From: Phallusia mammillata
Taxonomy: Eukaryota; Chordata; Ascidiacea; Phlebobranchia; Ascidiidae
DNA length: 64,000 nt
NCBI GenBank assembly: GCA_003260075.1
Contig: QLIY01000434.1
Coordinates: 35,115-99,114, forward strand
Direction: 5' to 3'
Within the stretch, counting starts at the first letter, position 1. Every line of letters begins with the position of its first letter. Under the pieces are notes generated by a model, which had not been told where the DNA came from, did no database searches, and saw nothing but the letters and a program-made list of their open reading frames with translations. A program made the position numbers and the translations under genes. Below are positions 52,601 to 64,000 of the stretch, one piece after another.

Positions 52601-55600
52601 ACTTTTGGGATCTAACATTGAGCGTAATAATGCACTCTGAATGTTTAAAGTCTACTTGAAAATTAAGCAGGCATATTTGCATGAAAATAGGAATAATATG
52701 GGGTCCCGATCGGAAAAATATGGGGTCGCATGTAAACGCTGATTTAATTTTCTTTTAAATTAGGGTCGCTTTTAAAAAAGGTTGAAGACCACTGATCTAT
52801 AGCAGGGGTTGGCAACCTTTTAGGCTTTGTTAAATGACCACAAAAGCATATGGAGTGGTTTACACATCTTAGTTTATCGCATAAACATATATTTTGTGTT
52901 GCACAAGGTTCCACCCTCATATGAGTCAATGCATGAAATTGCAGGTGCAAGGTTTGGTGAGGAGGTTGCTGACTACCTGATTGACCCTTTTACCAGAGGT
53001 GTATTTGCTGCTGATGCCCGAAAGCTCAGTATGAAAGCAGCATTTCCCCAGATGTGGCCGCGGCTTGGACCACGAAAAGTAAAATATTGCTTTATTATTT
53101 TGGCTTCATCAAGTTACATTAAATTTCTTTAGTAGGGAGATTTAAATTGTAATTTAAGTTTTAGATTTTTGATTGTGATACAAGAGGTTTTTGCATTAAA
53201 TTGCATCAAACATAAATCCACCATAGTAGGATTAAACTTGAAAAAAAAAAATGAGCAGTAGCTTGCACAAGGTATATATTGGACAATAATAATTTAAATT
53301 TTAACTTTTAGAAGGTCTATTGCAGGGGTGGGGAACCTGCGGCCCGCTTCACTTTTTAATGTGGCCCGCGTCACAATTTTGTTAAAGTATACAGAATAGG
53401 ATCTAAAGAATAAAACTTTGATGTACAGATATTACCTTGAATGACTTCGACATTATCTGTGATTTGTATTCAATATCTCCCCGTCAACATTATGACGTCA
53501 AACTTTCATAAAAATTGCCACACAGTCAACCACTTGCTATTATTGTGACGCAACAGCCACTCGATTGTCTCTCCTTGCAGTAACAATTGATTTGCCATGT
53601 GGCGTTAGTTTCACCCCTGGTCTATTGCAACAGTCTACATATAACATAATTGTTATTTAAACTTATGTAATAATCTTGCAGGCTGCCAAGCCAAGGAGGC
53701 CATTATTACCAAACAGTGAGATTTTTAACAAAACACTTACGGCCAATCCATTTGTGAAAAAAGCAAAAAGGGAGCGTTGGACTCAGTGGACTATGAAGCA
53801 GGGTCTTGCCAATTTTAATGAAGCATTTGCAAAACACTTAGAGGATAGTTTGGGAGTTGAGTTCTTACGAAACTCAGAAATACATCAAATCACCAATCAC
53901 CCAAATGGAAAGCTTTCTTTACAACTCAAAACACAGGGTAGGCACAACTAAATTTTGTTCATCATGGGTCCCCTTCTTGATTTCACTCTGATTTTTTCTT
54001 TTTTCCTTTTTTTTCTTTTTTGTCCATGCACTTTTGGTATGAAATCTTTGGTAGATTTGGTTTAAACTAGAGATGTACCGAATATTCGGTTTGCCGAATT
54101 TATTCGGCCGAATCGGCCACTTTTGCAAAGATTCGGTTTCGGCCGAATAATTTGTTGCGATTCGGCCAAAACCGAATCTTTTACGAATACCCATTTAAAG
54201 CGTTAAACGTGTCATTTCTGCTTAGTACCAACGGAAATCACGTCTATCATTATATTTTTTAACATACTGACACTTTTCCCACTGCAGACAAAAAAATCAG
54301 TATTCATTGTCGGGTTGGCAATCATGTCGGGTTGGCAATCAAAACGATGTTAAACCCCACATAACGAAAATAAGGACGAAACACAACCATTCTGCACTAA
54401 TTGCCTGGTAGATAAACTTCTGTTTTCATGTCAAACGTGTAGGTTACGACTTTGCGTGACGTCATAAATGATTCGGTTGATTCGGCCGAATTTATTCGGC
54501 AAAACCGCCGAATATTCGGTTTCGGCCGAATCGAAATTTTGCCGATTCGGTACATCACTAGTATAAACTTTCACAGATGGTAGATATGGTCATGTAGATG
54601 TGCCATCTGCTTCGTTTGACTCGATAGCCCCATTAGTGGTAAAAAAACTCGATAGCCCCCATTAGTGGTCAAAATTTTAAACCTTGTCCGATTTGGATAC
54701 AATTTTACATGACTGTTTATTGGGTCATTGTGGTTTCATATTTTATACGGGGGGGGGGTCGGGTTGGCAATCAAAACGATGTTAAACCACACATAACGAA
54801 AATAAGGACGAAACACAACCATTCTGCACTAATTGCCTGGTAGATAAACTTCTGTTTTCATGTCAAACGTGTAGGTTACGACTTTGCGTGACGTCATAAA
54901 TGATTCGGTTGATTCGGCCGAATTTATTCGGCAAAACCGCCGAATATTCGGTTTCGGCCGAATCGAAATTTTGCCGATTCGGTACATCACTAGTATAAAC
55001 TTTCACAGATGGTAGATATGGTCATGTAGATGTGCCATCTGCTTCGTTTGACTCGATAGCCCCATTAGTGGTAAAAAAACTCGATAGCCCCCATTAGTGG
55101 TCAAAATTTTAAACCTTGTCCGATTTGGATACAATTTTACATGACTGTTTATTGGGTCATTGTGGTTTCATATTTTATACTTTTGGGTGTTAAACCCCAT
55201 CAGTTACCCCACCAGCCCCCTACAATGGGTGAGTTTTTTTAACGGTGTTAAAATAAATGAGTTTTGGTCAGCTTATACAATTTGTCATTAATAGGTGTCA
55301 ATTGTTGTGTTTAACCCTGTAGACACAATATTTACCCCTCTAGCCCCCTAAAAGGGTGAATTTTTTAAACAATGTCCAAATTGGATTAAATTTCGACAGT
55401 TTATAGAGTGTGCTATTTATAATTGTTGTTTGTTGTTTTTAACCCTGTTGCCCTAGCATTTACCCCGCTAGCCCCCTAAAATGGGTGAATTATTAAAATG
55501 TGTCGTAACTGACTGAAATTTGGATAGCTTGTACAATTTGACATTTTTAGGCGTCAATTGTTATGTTTAATCCTGTAGCCCCACTATTTACCCCTCTAGC

Positions 55601-58600
55601 CCCCTAAAAAGGGTGAATTTTTTTAACAATTTTTGAATTGGATAAAATTTTAAACCTTATAGAGTGTGCTATTTATTTACCCCAACTAGACCCCCGAAAT
55701 TGTTCATTTTTTTAAACAATGTCTGAATTGAATAAAATTTGGACAGCTTGTATAATGCGCCGTTTATAGGTGTCGATTGTTGCGTTCAACCCTGTAGCCC
55801 TATCATTTACCCCACTAGCCACCTACAATCATGTGCAATTTGCAATTAATGGGAGCTGATTGTTGTGTTTTAACGTATTTTCTTACTATTTCACATTTTT
55901 ATCTCAGTTAGACAATAAAATAGAAAAACCTTCAAAAATGTATGAATGAGATGAGTTTAAATAGCTGGTACTCCATTTAGCATATTTATTGATGCACTGT
56001 AGCGATCACTGTGTTTGACATTACAATAGCAAACTTTCTCATAGTTATCTCTTGAAATGCATTATTTACAACTTTGCATGTGTGGGGGACCCATGAGTTT
56101 CTGCTTACAGAAACAACCAAGGTTATAAAAGACAGTGGATGATATGGGACCCAATATAAAATAAGCATAGGGAATATATTAATGTTTTAAAATAGGTTGT
56201 AGTGTATATGCAAGGGCAATATGTGCTAAGCCACCCTTCTATTTTAAAAACGTTTTTACAGCAGTCAACATACAGTAAAAGTAAACCTTGGTTAATCTGG
56301 GCCAGTTTAAACCAAAAACTTTGTCTGGAATTCGCGAAGATTAACTGATTTCGATTAGTTCAACCTTTACCACAATGCAAATCATATGTACTTCAAGTTT
56401 TGTTCGAAATGGAGGCAAAGATCTGGATTAACCAAATCTGTTAAACTGAAGTTTACTGTATTTATTTTTATTAATGAAGCAGGTAATAAGGAAGCACCTT
56501 CTGCAATTCACAACGTAGATCATCTTATTTCTGCAATTCCTTCATATGCGTTGAGCAGTATTCTCAGGCGAACCAATGGTGGCCCATCAAAACAGGAATA
56601 TCCCCTAGTTATGCTGGGACAAATGTTAAACCACATACAGTGGGTGGACGTGGCTGTTGTTAATGTCGAGTATGATGGTCCAGCTAAAGAAAATCTTCCG
56701 CAACTGGGTTTTGGGCACTTGGTTCCATCCGTTGAGGATTCAAATGTGTTGGGAATTATTTATGACTCTTGTGCGTTCCCTCAGCATGACAGGTATTTCT
56801 TATGGTGTGCTAATACTTTCATTCTATTAACGTTTTTTTCCGTCATGCCAAAATCAATAGGGAAAACCTATTGTGTGTTTGAAGAGACTAAGCTGACAAT
56901 TAAGCTTAAATGTCCTGTCAGAAACCAAATTTTGTGTGGTGAAGTTTGAAAATAACATTGTAGGATACGATAAAGCTGTCGTGTGCAGCAGACATAGAGC
57001 ATCGCTGTTAAAATTCGTTTTCTAGCTAGAGGCGCAATCGAGCTTATAAAAAAGTCGGTATAACCACTGACCCCAAAACGGCTGCTGCCCACCCAAAGCT
57101 GTGATCATTTCTTGCATGTCTTTGTTAGAGGCTTGTGGCCAGACTTGGACAACTGGAGTTTTTTGGGTTTTTAAAATAAGATTAGAATTAAAATTAGAGC
57201 ATCTCAGTTTTAACTGGTTAGATTAGAATTATATTTACCATTTTCTCAAAAGCTAGAAATTAAGCTAGAATTAGATTAAAGCCAAACAACCAACTTCATT
57301 TCAATGAACTCCGAGATTTGCACGGTTTACACTGTATAATTGGACATGGCTTAAACGCGTTCATACGGACCTGGTGTGGTTGTCCGCTGGCATTTGCAAT
57401 ACTGTTTTTCATAATCTAATGATGGGTTAGTAAACTCTTTACGCACATCCTACTTGTATTTCCTTTTATAACCATATTGGATAATGGGGCAACAGCCCAT
57501 GGACAAACTGGCGTTTTTGGCAAAACTGTAAATTAGATTAGAATTAGAGCTTACTCGATATTTCTAAAGTGGATAATAATTAGAATTATTGCTCTAATTC
57601 GCCAAATTAGTCAACTAGATTTATCTAGTTGTCCAAGTCTGCCTGTGACACATTAATAGCCTGAGTAATGTATAATTTGTGTACAAATGATCCCCTACAA
57701 CAGTGTGTTTTCCCTGGATCGCGGTACTACATGAAAGCAAAAACTCACTGTACGAAACCCTGAGCCATACAGCGTCGTCCGGTATAGATTCTTTAAATCT
57801 GAACATGCTAAAAAACTTAAAACAAATATTTTGTAAAAAATAATCTATATTCGTTTGGCCGAAGGATTTGTACACTGTGTTTGTGGAATATTTTACGGGG
57901 TCAACACATTTCTTTAAAAAAAATGACCAGGAACGAGAACATGTGGCCTATAAGTGACAAGCCGTCGTTTTTTCTCCAAATGTGCTCCCTTATTACTGCT
58001 TAATATTAATAATTTTCTCACCTTATCCCCAAACCTAAATGAACAGAACCGATGTGGCCTCCATGTGGTGCGCTGAATTGTTAGGTTGCCTTCATGAAAT
58101 TCCCCTCCTGATTTTAGGATAGTTTGGTTTTGTCGAACAACCCAATCAACATTTCTGCATCTAGACTGGATAAGCCATCGACCCGACTAACATGTATGAT
58201 TTGTATGAACCGATGTGGCTTCTATGTGGTGCGCTGAATTGTTAGGTTGCCTTCATGAAAATTCCCCTCCCGATATATAGACTTTTAGAATAGTTTGGTT
58301 TTGTCGAACAACCCAATCAACATTTCTGCATCTAGACTGGATAAGCCATCGACCCGCCTAACATGTATGATGGGAGGTTCGTGGTTTCGAAACTTGTTTG
58401 ATGATCCACGTCAAGTAACAACTGCCACGTTGGAACAATCAGCATTGGAAAGCATTGCTGAGCAACTCAAAATCACCAAAGACCCTTCGCACTTACAAGT
58501 CAACGTTCACAGACAATGTATCCCCACATATCAGTAAGTTTTTGTACGTTTAAATGTTGTTTTGGGGGTACTGAAAATGGTATGCTACATTCGAGGCGTT

Positions 58601-60218
58601 GTTGGATTAAATTCAAGTGGTAGGATTTATGTTTTGGACTACAGTAGTGGTTCCCAAGCTTTTTCGACATATTACTCCCTTAACAATTCGAAATAAATAC
58701 TACATAGTAGATGCTGAAACATACAAAATCTTTTAAAATTGGGTATTTTATCAACTTCACTGGTCATATTCCCTGATGTTAAAGGTCTATTTACAAAGCA
58801 CGTGTAAAAAATTAACTAAATTCCTCCCCTTAAGTTTTAAAATTTCTCCCCTGTTGGGAACCACTGGACGAGAGTACAACTGAACGTTTGAGGAAAAACC
58901 CATACAGTCAAAGTTGTATGCTCTACAAATATTTAAATCATTTACACAAATTTAAAACTGTTGTGGTATTGCCAACGGAAAGAAACGATTCGGAATTTTT
59001 TTCATGCGTTAATATGGATGAAAACGATTTAAAACATCGTCCGGTGCCTTTCTCATACATTGCGGTGAAACATTTACGTACAACCAATTACAAGCATACT
59101 ATTACGGTTTAGAAACGGCCAGGTTTTCAGGCCTCTGGCTTAACGTGTTTCCGGCTGTAAATTAAAGTTCCGCTTATCATGGTTATAAGGGAGTCACTAT
59201 ATACTTTAAAGTGTTCTTAACGTCGTGAAAATCGTTTTATTTATCAATAGAGGTAATAATCAAAATACCTGATGCCTTGAAACTGATAATTTAATGTCTG
59301 CGGTAAAAATACTGGTTAATGCTTTAGGTTTTGCCCACAGGTCTGAAGCTTCAGGGTAACTCGTTTTTTGTCTTAGTAAATGCAGTTTATCTAAGCAGCC
59401 TTTCTTTGTTTAAAAGAATACAACGGACAATTTTATTTTGGCACATTATACACGTTGAAATATTATCAGAAAAAAATACAGAGGACACTTTACAAAAATA
59501 CATAATTTTGGATTTTTTTTTATCTCTAGCACAGTGGTCGGCAACCGCCGGTCCGCGGCCCAGTGCCGGTCCGCGAGGAGTTCTTTACCGGGCCGTATAC
59601 TTTTCAGGTTAAATGCTTTGAACTATTTGGCCCGTGCATCGGCGGATGATAAACTTATTTNCAGTGGTCGGCAACCGCCGGTCCGCGGCCCAGTGCCGGT
59701 CCGCGAGGAGTTCTTTACCGGGCCGTATACTTTTCAGGTTAAATGCTTTGAACTATTTGGCCCGTGCATCGGCGGATGATAAACTTATTTTTGTGTTTTT
59801 ATTTCTAAATATTTATAGTTTTGGCCGGTCCGTGATTAAATTTCGAATTCAAAACCGGTCCGCAGTGCAAAAAAGGTTGCCGACCCCTGCTCTAGCAAAT
59901 GCAATTTAGAAGTTTTTTTCTGATTACAGCGTTTTGTTTAACTTTTTTATGTTTTGAACAAAATAGTTTCCGTTAAAAAAATGTACAAAATAACTAATTG
60001 TGAAATAAATACTATATTCAATCCAGTTTTTGGTTCATTTTCATCCCTTTTACAGAGTTGGACACACGGACCTTGTCGAAAACTGCGAAGATTTGATTTC
60101 CGAACACAATCTACCCATTTCGCTAGTGGGCGCATCGTACTGGGGAGTCAGCATCAACGATTGTATTTTCAACAGCAGAATAGCAGCCACTAAAATTATT
60201 TCTGGGCAAGGCCTGTAA
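49617..60218 (+). CDS. PPOX: Protoporphyrinogen oxidase
   Basis: Exons 49617-49785, 49902-50017, 50396-50548, 52908-53078, 53682-53937, 56483-56792, 58336-58533 and 60056-60218 join in frame to 511 residues (human 477). The N-terminus MKIVICGGGISGLSAAYY is the FAD-binding dinucleotide fold; KVGGWM, NEFGPRSVR, ARFGEEVADYLIDPFTRGVF, LGFGHLVPSVED.VLGIIYDS, MMGGSW and VGASYWGVSINDCI are family signatures. The enzyme oxidises protoporphyrinogen IX to protoporphyrin IX in haem synthesis, in mitochondria. The frame is open upstream to 49458, but 49617 is the family-like start. Introns carry at least eight transposons and two minisatellite-like arrays. Exon 7 has a partial tandem duplicate of its acceptor. 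Confidence 0.96.
50660..51718. mobile_element. hAT-type element in PPOX intron 3
   Basis: Termini CTGGGTTATTCAATTAG and CCATTTGAGTAGCCCTG; perfect duplication CTCTAGAG (50652-50659, 51719-51726). Contains a C10 run (51120-51129) with an allelic repeat after it, so real length is near half of the span. Confidence 0.85.
51782..52528. mobile_element. hAT-type element in PPOX intron 3
   Basis: Termini CTGTGGTCTTCAACCTTTGG and AAAAAAGGTTGAAGACCACTG; flanks ATATATAG and ATCTATAG (7/8). Two C11 runs lie inside. After the n at 52595 the right part is repeated (to about 52800). Confidence 0.85.
53323..53619. mobile_element. hAT MITE in PPOX intron 4
   Basis: 297 bp, starting CAGGGGTGGGGAACCTGCGG and ending GTTTCACCCCTG; perfect duplication GTCTATTG (53315-53322, 53620-53627). 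Confidence 0.93.
54068..54560. mobile_element. hAT-type TAGAGATGTACCGAAT element, complete
   Basis: 493 bp with termini TAGAGATGTACCGAATATTC and CCGATTCGGTACATCACTA, rich in TTCGGCCGAA palindromes; flanks GTTTAAAC and GTATAAAC (7/8). Second family member at 33103-33737. Its right part is repeated after the G10 spacer at 54749-54758. Confidence 0.9.
54327..55180. repeat. 422-bp overlap repeated around a G10 spacer
   Basis: 54327-54748 recurs at 54759-55180 almost unchanged. The first copy ends exactly at the ten G and the second starts right after it, the clearest example of an unmerged contig overlap. Confidence 0.9.
55187..55860. repeat. Minisatellite of about 125 bp in PPOX intron 5
   Basis: About five diverged units carry TTTAACCCTGTAGCCC, TTACCCC.CTAGCCCCCTAAAA and GGGTGAATTTTTTAAACAAT. 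Units start near 55187, 55309, 55438, 55566 and 55786. Confidence 0.75.
56272..56460. mobile_element. TACAGTAAA MITE-like element
   Basis: Starts TACAGTAAAAGTAAACCTTGG and ends AACTGAAGTTTACTGTA, with GGTTAATC / GGATTAACC mirrored inside. The terminal TA fits a TA-target transposon. It ends about 20 bp before the acceptor of PPOX exon 6. Confidence 0.65.
57140..57641. mobile_element. hAT-type element in PPOX intron 6
   Basis: 502 bp, termini CAGACTTGGACAACTGG and CTAGTTGTCCAAGTCTG, rich in ATTAGAATTA. Flanks CTTGTGGC and CCTGTGAC match at 6 of 8. Confidence 0.75.
58046..58371 (+). repeat. Tandem duplication of the PPOX exon 7 acceptor
   Basis: 58046-58200 and 58207-58371 are diverged copies without any C-run between them. 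Each contains CATCTAGACTGG, the acceptor plus the first about 40 nt of exon 7. Only the second copy continues into the exon. Confidence 0.85.
58645..58866. mobile_element. hAT-type element, uninterrupted relative of the 23.2-kb element
   Basis: TAGTGGTTCCCAAGC to GTTGGGAACCACTG, 222 bp in PPOX intron 7. Its body carries a single GGTCTATTTAC where the 23.2-kb copy has an insertion. Flanks match only partly. Confidence 0.85.
59532..59889. mobile_element. hAT MITE in PPOX intron 7, with a false internal repeat
   Basis: Termini CAGTGGTCGGCAACC and GGTTGCCGACCCCTG; perfect duplication CTCTAGCA (59524-59531, 59890-59897). 59532-59660 is repeated at 59662-59790 around a single n (59661), so the real element is about 230 bp. 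Confidence 0.92.
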
Positions 60219-60827
60219 AGAAGTCATTACATAGGCCTGGCTGCAAATCTATGTAAAACAGCAGTTGAAAATCTCACCAGGACAAAGAAATTGCGCATAT
60301 TCCGAGTGCTGCAATGATTTTTTTTCTTGTGTTCAAGAGTGGCAATGAGTTGGTTGTTGCGTCCAACGCCCCACGAGAGGGGGCACTCGGTGTCAAGCAC
60401 CAGCTTTCGTAAATCTTGATAAGTAGGTCCAAAATTCAATGGGCAACAATGAATACATTTTCTATTCTTGATTTACAGCTGGCATATATTGATTATGTAA
60501 TTGCAATTGCCAGGGTTGTCATCGACATGGACTCCAAAATAAGAACAACCAAAAAATTAAACTTTCATGCGAAATGAAACAAACGTTTCGAACAAATCTT
60601 TGCATTTATATGAGCCATGACATATCATATGCCATATATTTTGCCAGAAACAATCTATTTCAGCAACTCCTTGTTTGTAGCAATATTCGTGCATCTCACG
60701 ACACATTAGGCCTATTAGGTTTACTTTTACCTGTAGCAAGGATTTTGTTTGTCATTTCACTAAGTTTGTTCCTTGTAATTGTTAAAAATAAGGACTCAGG
60801 TCAAAAACATTTCTTAGAAGTATAGAC

Positions 60828-60833
60828 AATAAA
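60828..60833 (+). terminator. Candidate PPOX poly(A) signal
   Basis: AATAAA 610 nt after the PPOX stop. Use inferred from position only. Confidence 0.35.
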
Positions 60834-63800
60834 TTTTGCTAAGATATTGCTCTTCAAAATTAGGACATACCCGAGAAATAAGGATAGCAAATATCTCGTA
60901 CCCGCACATTTTCCCACGTTAAGGTCCTGTATCTTTTCACCCAATCCCGGCCCAGCCTTGTGGCTTGCAGTACCACAGACGTATGCGATATAATGATAAC
61001 TTCGTGGTTTTGATGATTATAGATTTTATTGAACCGTTTCGTTCGATTCGAATGTCTGCAGTGCAAGAAAAGTGACTGCATGGTTGTGGAAGTCAGCCTA
61101 CTGCAATATCAGTGCAATTTCTCGTTTAAGTGGGTTACTGGATAAGAGTATGTCCATTGTTATAACAGAGAACATAGAAATCAAAAAGTGTCTTGATTCT
61201 TTCGGTTTACAGGCAATAAAATATTTCAAGCACGTGTACCTACTATAAATATTATTGTATTTAAACAATCGAATTCCGTTGGTCCTTAAGAGTTTTGAAC
61301 AAGTGAAAACTCTTTTGCTTCAAGGGGAATATCAGAAGCACAACGTTGACTATTTTCTCCCCGGCCAATGGTTCGTCAAAACGATTGATTTGATACAATT
61401 GGACAAGAAAATATCAAACAAAAAATGTTCCCACTGTTTTAGTTTTGTATCATAACGTTAGGTTTACTTGAGTGTTGTAAAAATCGTAAAAAGTTGGTTC
61501 CGACTCCAATGTAACCTTATTACCTTTGTTTTTGGTGAATATAACTCTTATTATCTGGCAGTTTAGGTCAAGCGTCTTGGGGACTAGGCATATGCGTAGC
61601 AAAAGCTAACATGGTTACGAATTGGCATTGTACGCGTGTCTATCTATAATATGATACAAGCCAAATAAACTCGGTTTCCACCTACTACACTGGTGCCTGT
61701 TTGTTCAGATGACTCATAAACAACATTCACATATTTACACTGGAAACGCAACCGATAGGAGTGAATAGAATCGAACACGTTGCTTCCCAACCTTGCTTAC
61801 GTCAGGTTTTGTCACGTGACTAACAAATTTAGACCGGCGAAGATTTGTTTTTCGCAAAACGGCCCAAAGCGAAAAATTTGTCTTAACAACTGCACAATTA
61901 CGTTAATCGGTGCTAAGCTGTACCGACGTGACTATAATTAACTGTCCCACGCAGCGCCTGTGCTTGTCGATCGCAATATTACATCAGATCTTCGATCAAG
62001 TCAACTGAAATTTGAAGGTTATGTAAAATATCCTATACTTGTGGGTTATGTGATCCATGGCCAGTCATAGAGTCGTGTCAAAACTAAAGGCTTGAAGCCA
62101 AATCAGAAATTTGGTAATTCACACTCAATTCTAAATTTTTTTGATTCGGGGCACGGTTTCTAACTTCTAAATCTCGTTTCATAAAAACAGAAATAACTCC
62201 TAAATCGCCTGGTCCCAGTGACAGGCTTAAACACTTTTTCACAAAAGCATTAACTAGTGTGGACTACCTACACAGTAGCTAAAGGTTTGAAACGATACAG
62301 GCATGTGTACCAGTTGGTGTTTGACAAAAAAAATTAAAACAGAACATGATTTGCATAAATACAAAACCGCAGAAAATATTCCATACCTTACTGTGTTGCT
62401 TGTTGACAACACAAAAGCATCGTTTTTTTTTGCCTATTTCAGTTTCTAAAACACAATTCAAATCTTTTTCCCTAAAAAATCGATGTCAATGAGAACAAAG
62501 GCCACCCAGAGAGCGATCACGGTGACTAAACCTCGAAATATAAGCTCGTTCGCTTTAGAGCTCTCTGTGAGCTAAAGGATATTGGGTACACTGGTGTAAT
62601 TCAACAATCGAGCCCAGTCATTGTGTCACGTGTTATTGTTTATGTGTGACGTCACAGTAGACGGCCGGGTTTGAACGGAAACCAACGTTCGAGGTCACGG
62701 TCTTTGCTCGGTCGTACAGCAAGAAAAGAAGTGCAATGGGATTTAATTTAACAAAGGAGTTTGCAGGCAAGGGCAGCTGCAAGATTTGCAGCTTGAAACC
62801 ACTAATGCTTTGAGGAAATCACATGCACCTGCAAAGAAAATGCAAGCCCTGACGGGATACGGTGTGCCGTTATGTGGTCATGCTGTTTTAAGGCTTTGTT
62901 TCAAAACCTCGAGCGAAAGGAAAGGCGGCTTTGTGGCTATAGGGGTTTGCAGTTTACACCTTTTCTATTAATATAACGAGTGAAAGTTAACTGTCTATCA
63001 AGGTGCGCTTAGTTAATTGTCTATCAGGGCCAGTTATGCATTTTGCTGCAACTTAATTCTTATTGTTGTTGCGTTTCTGTAATTGGTTTGTATTACATTT
63101 GCAATGATCCAAAAACTTGCAAATCTGGTTATGTTGCATAAGTTACGCTGTAAGGTCAAAGCGAAATTAAACTTACCGCGTAATTACCTTTCAGCTCGCC
63201 TGTTGCGCCAGCTTTTCTTCTACTCCCGATTTCGTCGTAAAGGCGCAATCCGTGTTATTTATTTTGATGACTTTGCACGCGTGGCAGCATTGCTCTCTGC
63301 AGCGGCCTCAGCGATCGCATATTGTACTGGGTCAGGTGTTTCATGCGGTCTATTTTCGCTCTCCGCTTAATCAGGCCGCCGAACGAGTCCTGACAGTTTC
63401 TCTGGGCGAATTTGCCGAGTTTGCATGCCCTCGGGACCGACTTGTTGCAATACACGCACTTTTCGTGCTGACGGGGCTGATCCAAGATGAAAATGGAACC
63501 ATCTCTGCCGTCGCGTAATTTTCCATTTAGACTATTGTAGTCGAACGTTTATATTGCCGCATCATTAAATTTAAGTCAATAGGAAGCAGTTTTTCCTAAT
63601 TGAATCCAAGCTGCTCTATTGGAAGTATTTTGCTGATGTCACGTTTTTCAGCCATGCGCTTAAAATTTCCCATATTTTTGGCCTATTTTTTAAAACAGTC
63701 CATAGCTGTAACCAAATCGCTAAGCACCTTGAAAGACTTTGAAAATAAGGTTTGCCCTAAAGTTTTATCCCTCCCCCTTAAAACACAGCAATTCCCTTTT

Positions 63801-64000
63801 TTGGGAGATAAAAATTGAAACAACGACAAAACATGATTTTAGGTTGCAGAAAAGTCTGTGTTTTTTTCATTTAGCAGCAAATTACAATATTTGCTCCCTT
63901 TGAGCGCCACTAAATTGCCTAATATTGGGTGTATCACTGCAAGCGGCCTTTCAAGAAACAAACAGCATTTTTGGTCAGCGCATATTGCCGTAGCTATAAC
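60834..64000. other. No gene recognised downstream of PPOX
   Basis: Only short open frames are present. 62500-63500 is less AT-rich and promoter-like. A frame of about 95 codons near 63083-63370 has no family resemblance that I can see. Confidence 0.4.
62627..62654. promoter_or_regulatory. E-box and palindromic CRE
   Basis: CACGTG (62627-62632) and TGACGTCA (62647-62654) lie 20 bp apart in a GC-richer stretch, about 80 bp before an ATG at 62736. This could be the promoter of a gene beyond the right edge. The assignment is inference. Confidence 0.4.

Noticed and set aside
63083..63518. Candidate small gene in a GC-richer stretch
   Set aside because: Overlapping frames on both strands, no recognisable domain or splice signals; left unannotated.

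Overview
This is an AT-rich animal nuclear window. It holds spliced genes with GT-AG introns, dense non-autonomous DNA transposons and no prokaryotic features. The gene set (NUAK, EIF4E3, COPS4, DUSP23, an XK-related gene, a TRF-like telobox Myb gene and PPOX), the short intergenic distances and the strong heterozygosity suggest a compact invertebrate deuterostome genome. A tunicate of the Ciona type is my best guess; this is inferred from content, not from a search.

Layout: 1-10270 (+) is NUAK without its first exon(s). 12395-18179 (-) is EIF4E3, convergent with NUAK. 19995-21227 (+) is an intronless COPS4. 21889-24391 (+) is DUSP23 with an extra N-terminus. 25436-29913 (-) is an XK-related membrane protein, convergent with DUSP23; its last exon is present twice because of the assembly. 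30324-43024 (+) is a many-exon TRF-like gene divergent from the XK-related gene (410 bp between the two start codons), with two telobox Myb repeats. 43025-49616 is a repeat-rich gap with decayed copies of a TRF Myb exon and of a PPOX exon. 49617-60218 (+) is PPOX, complete in 8 exons. I recognise no gene in 60219-64000. The genes belong to unrelated pathways (LKB1-type kinase signalling, cap binding, COP9 signalosome, phosphatase, membrane protein, telomere-type DNA binding, haem synthesis), so I see neighbours rather than a functional cluster.

The most striking structure is technical. About 30 runs of 10 or more C (two of G), and two single n, sit exactly where the sequence restarts with a near-identical copy of what came just before. 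These behave as gap placeholders between unmerged allelic contigs. Most tandem duplications between 25 and 60 kb are therefore probably false. The allele pairs are still informative: two of them carry a transposon on one allele and an empty site on the other.

The main biological observations are: a TRF-like protein with two telobox Myb domains; a large population of hAT elements whose 8-bp target duplications mostly have a central TA (Buster-type); a nested hAT insertion proved by an uninterrupted relative 35 kb away; and a 3.3-kb element starting 11 nt inside an EIF4E3 intron. I found no convincing previously undescribed multi-gene system.
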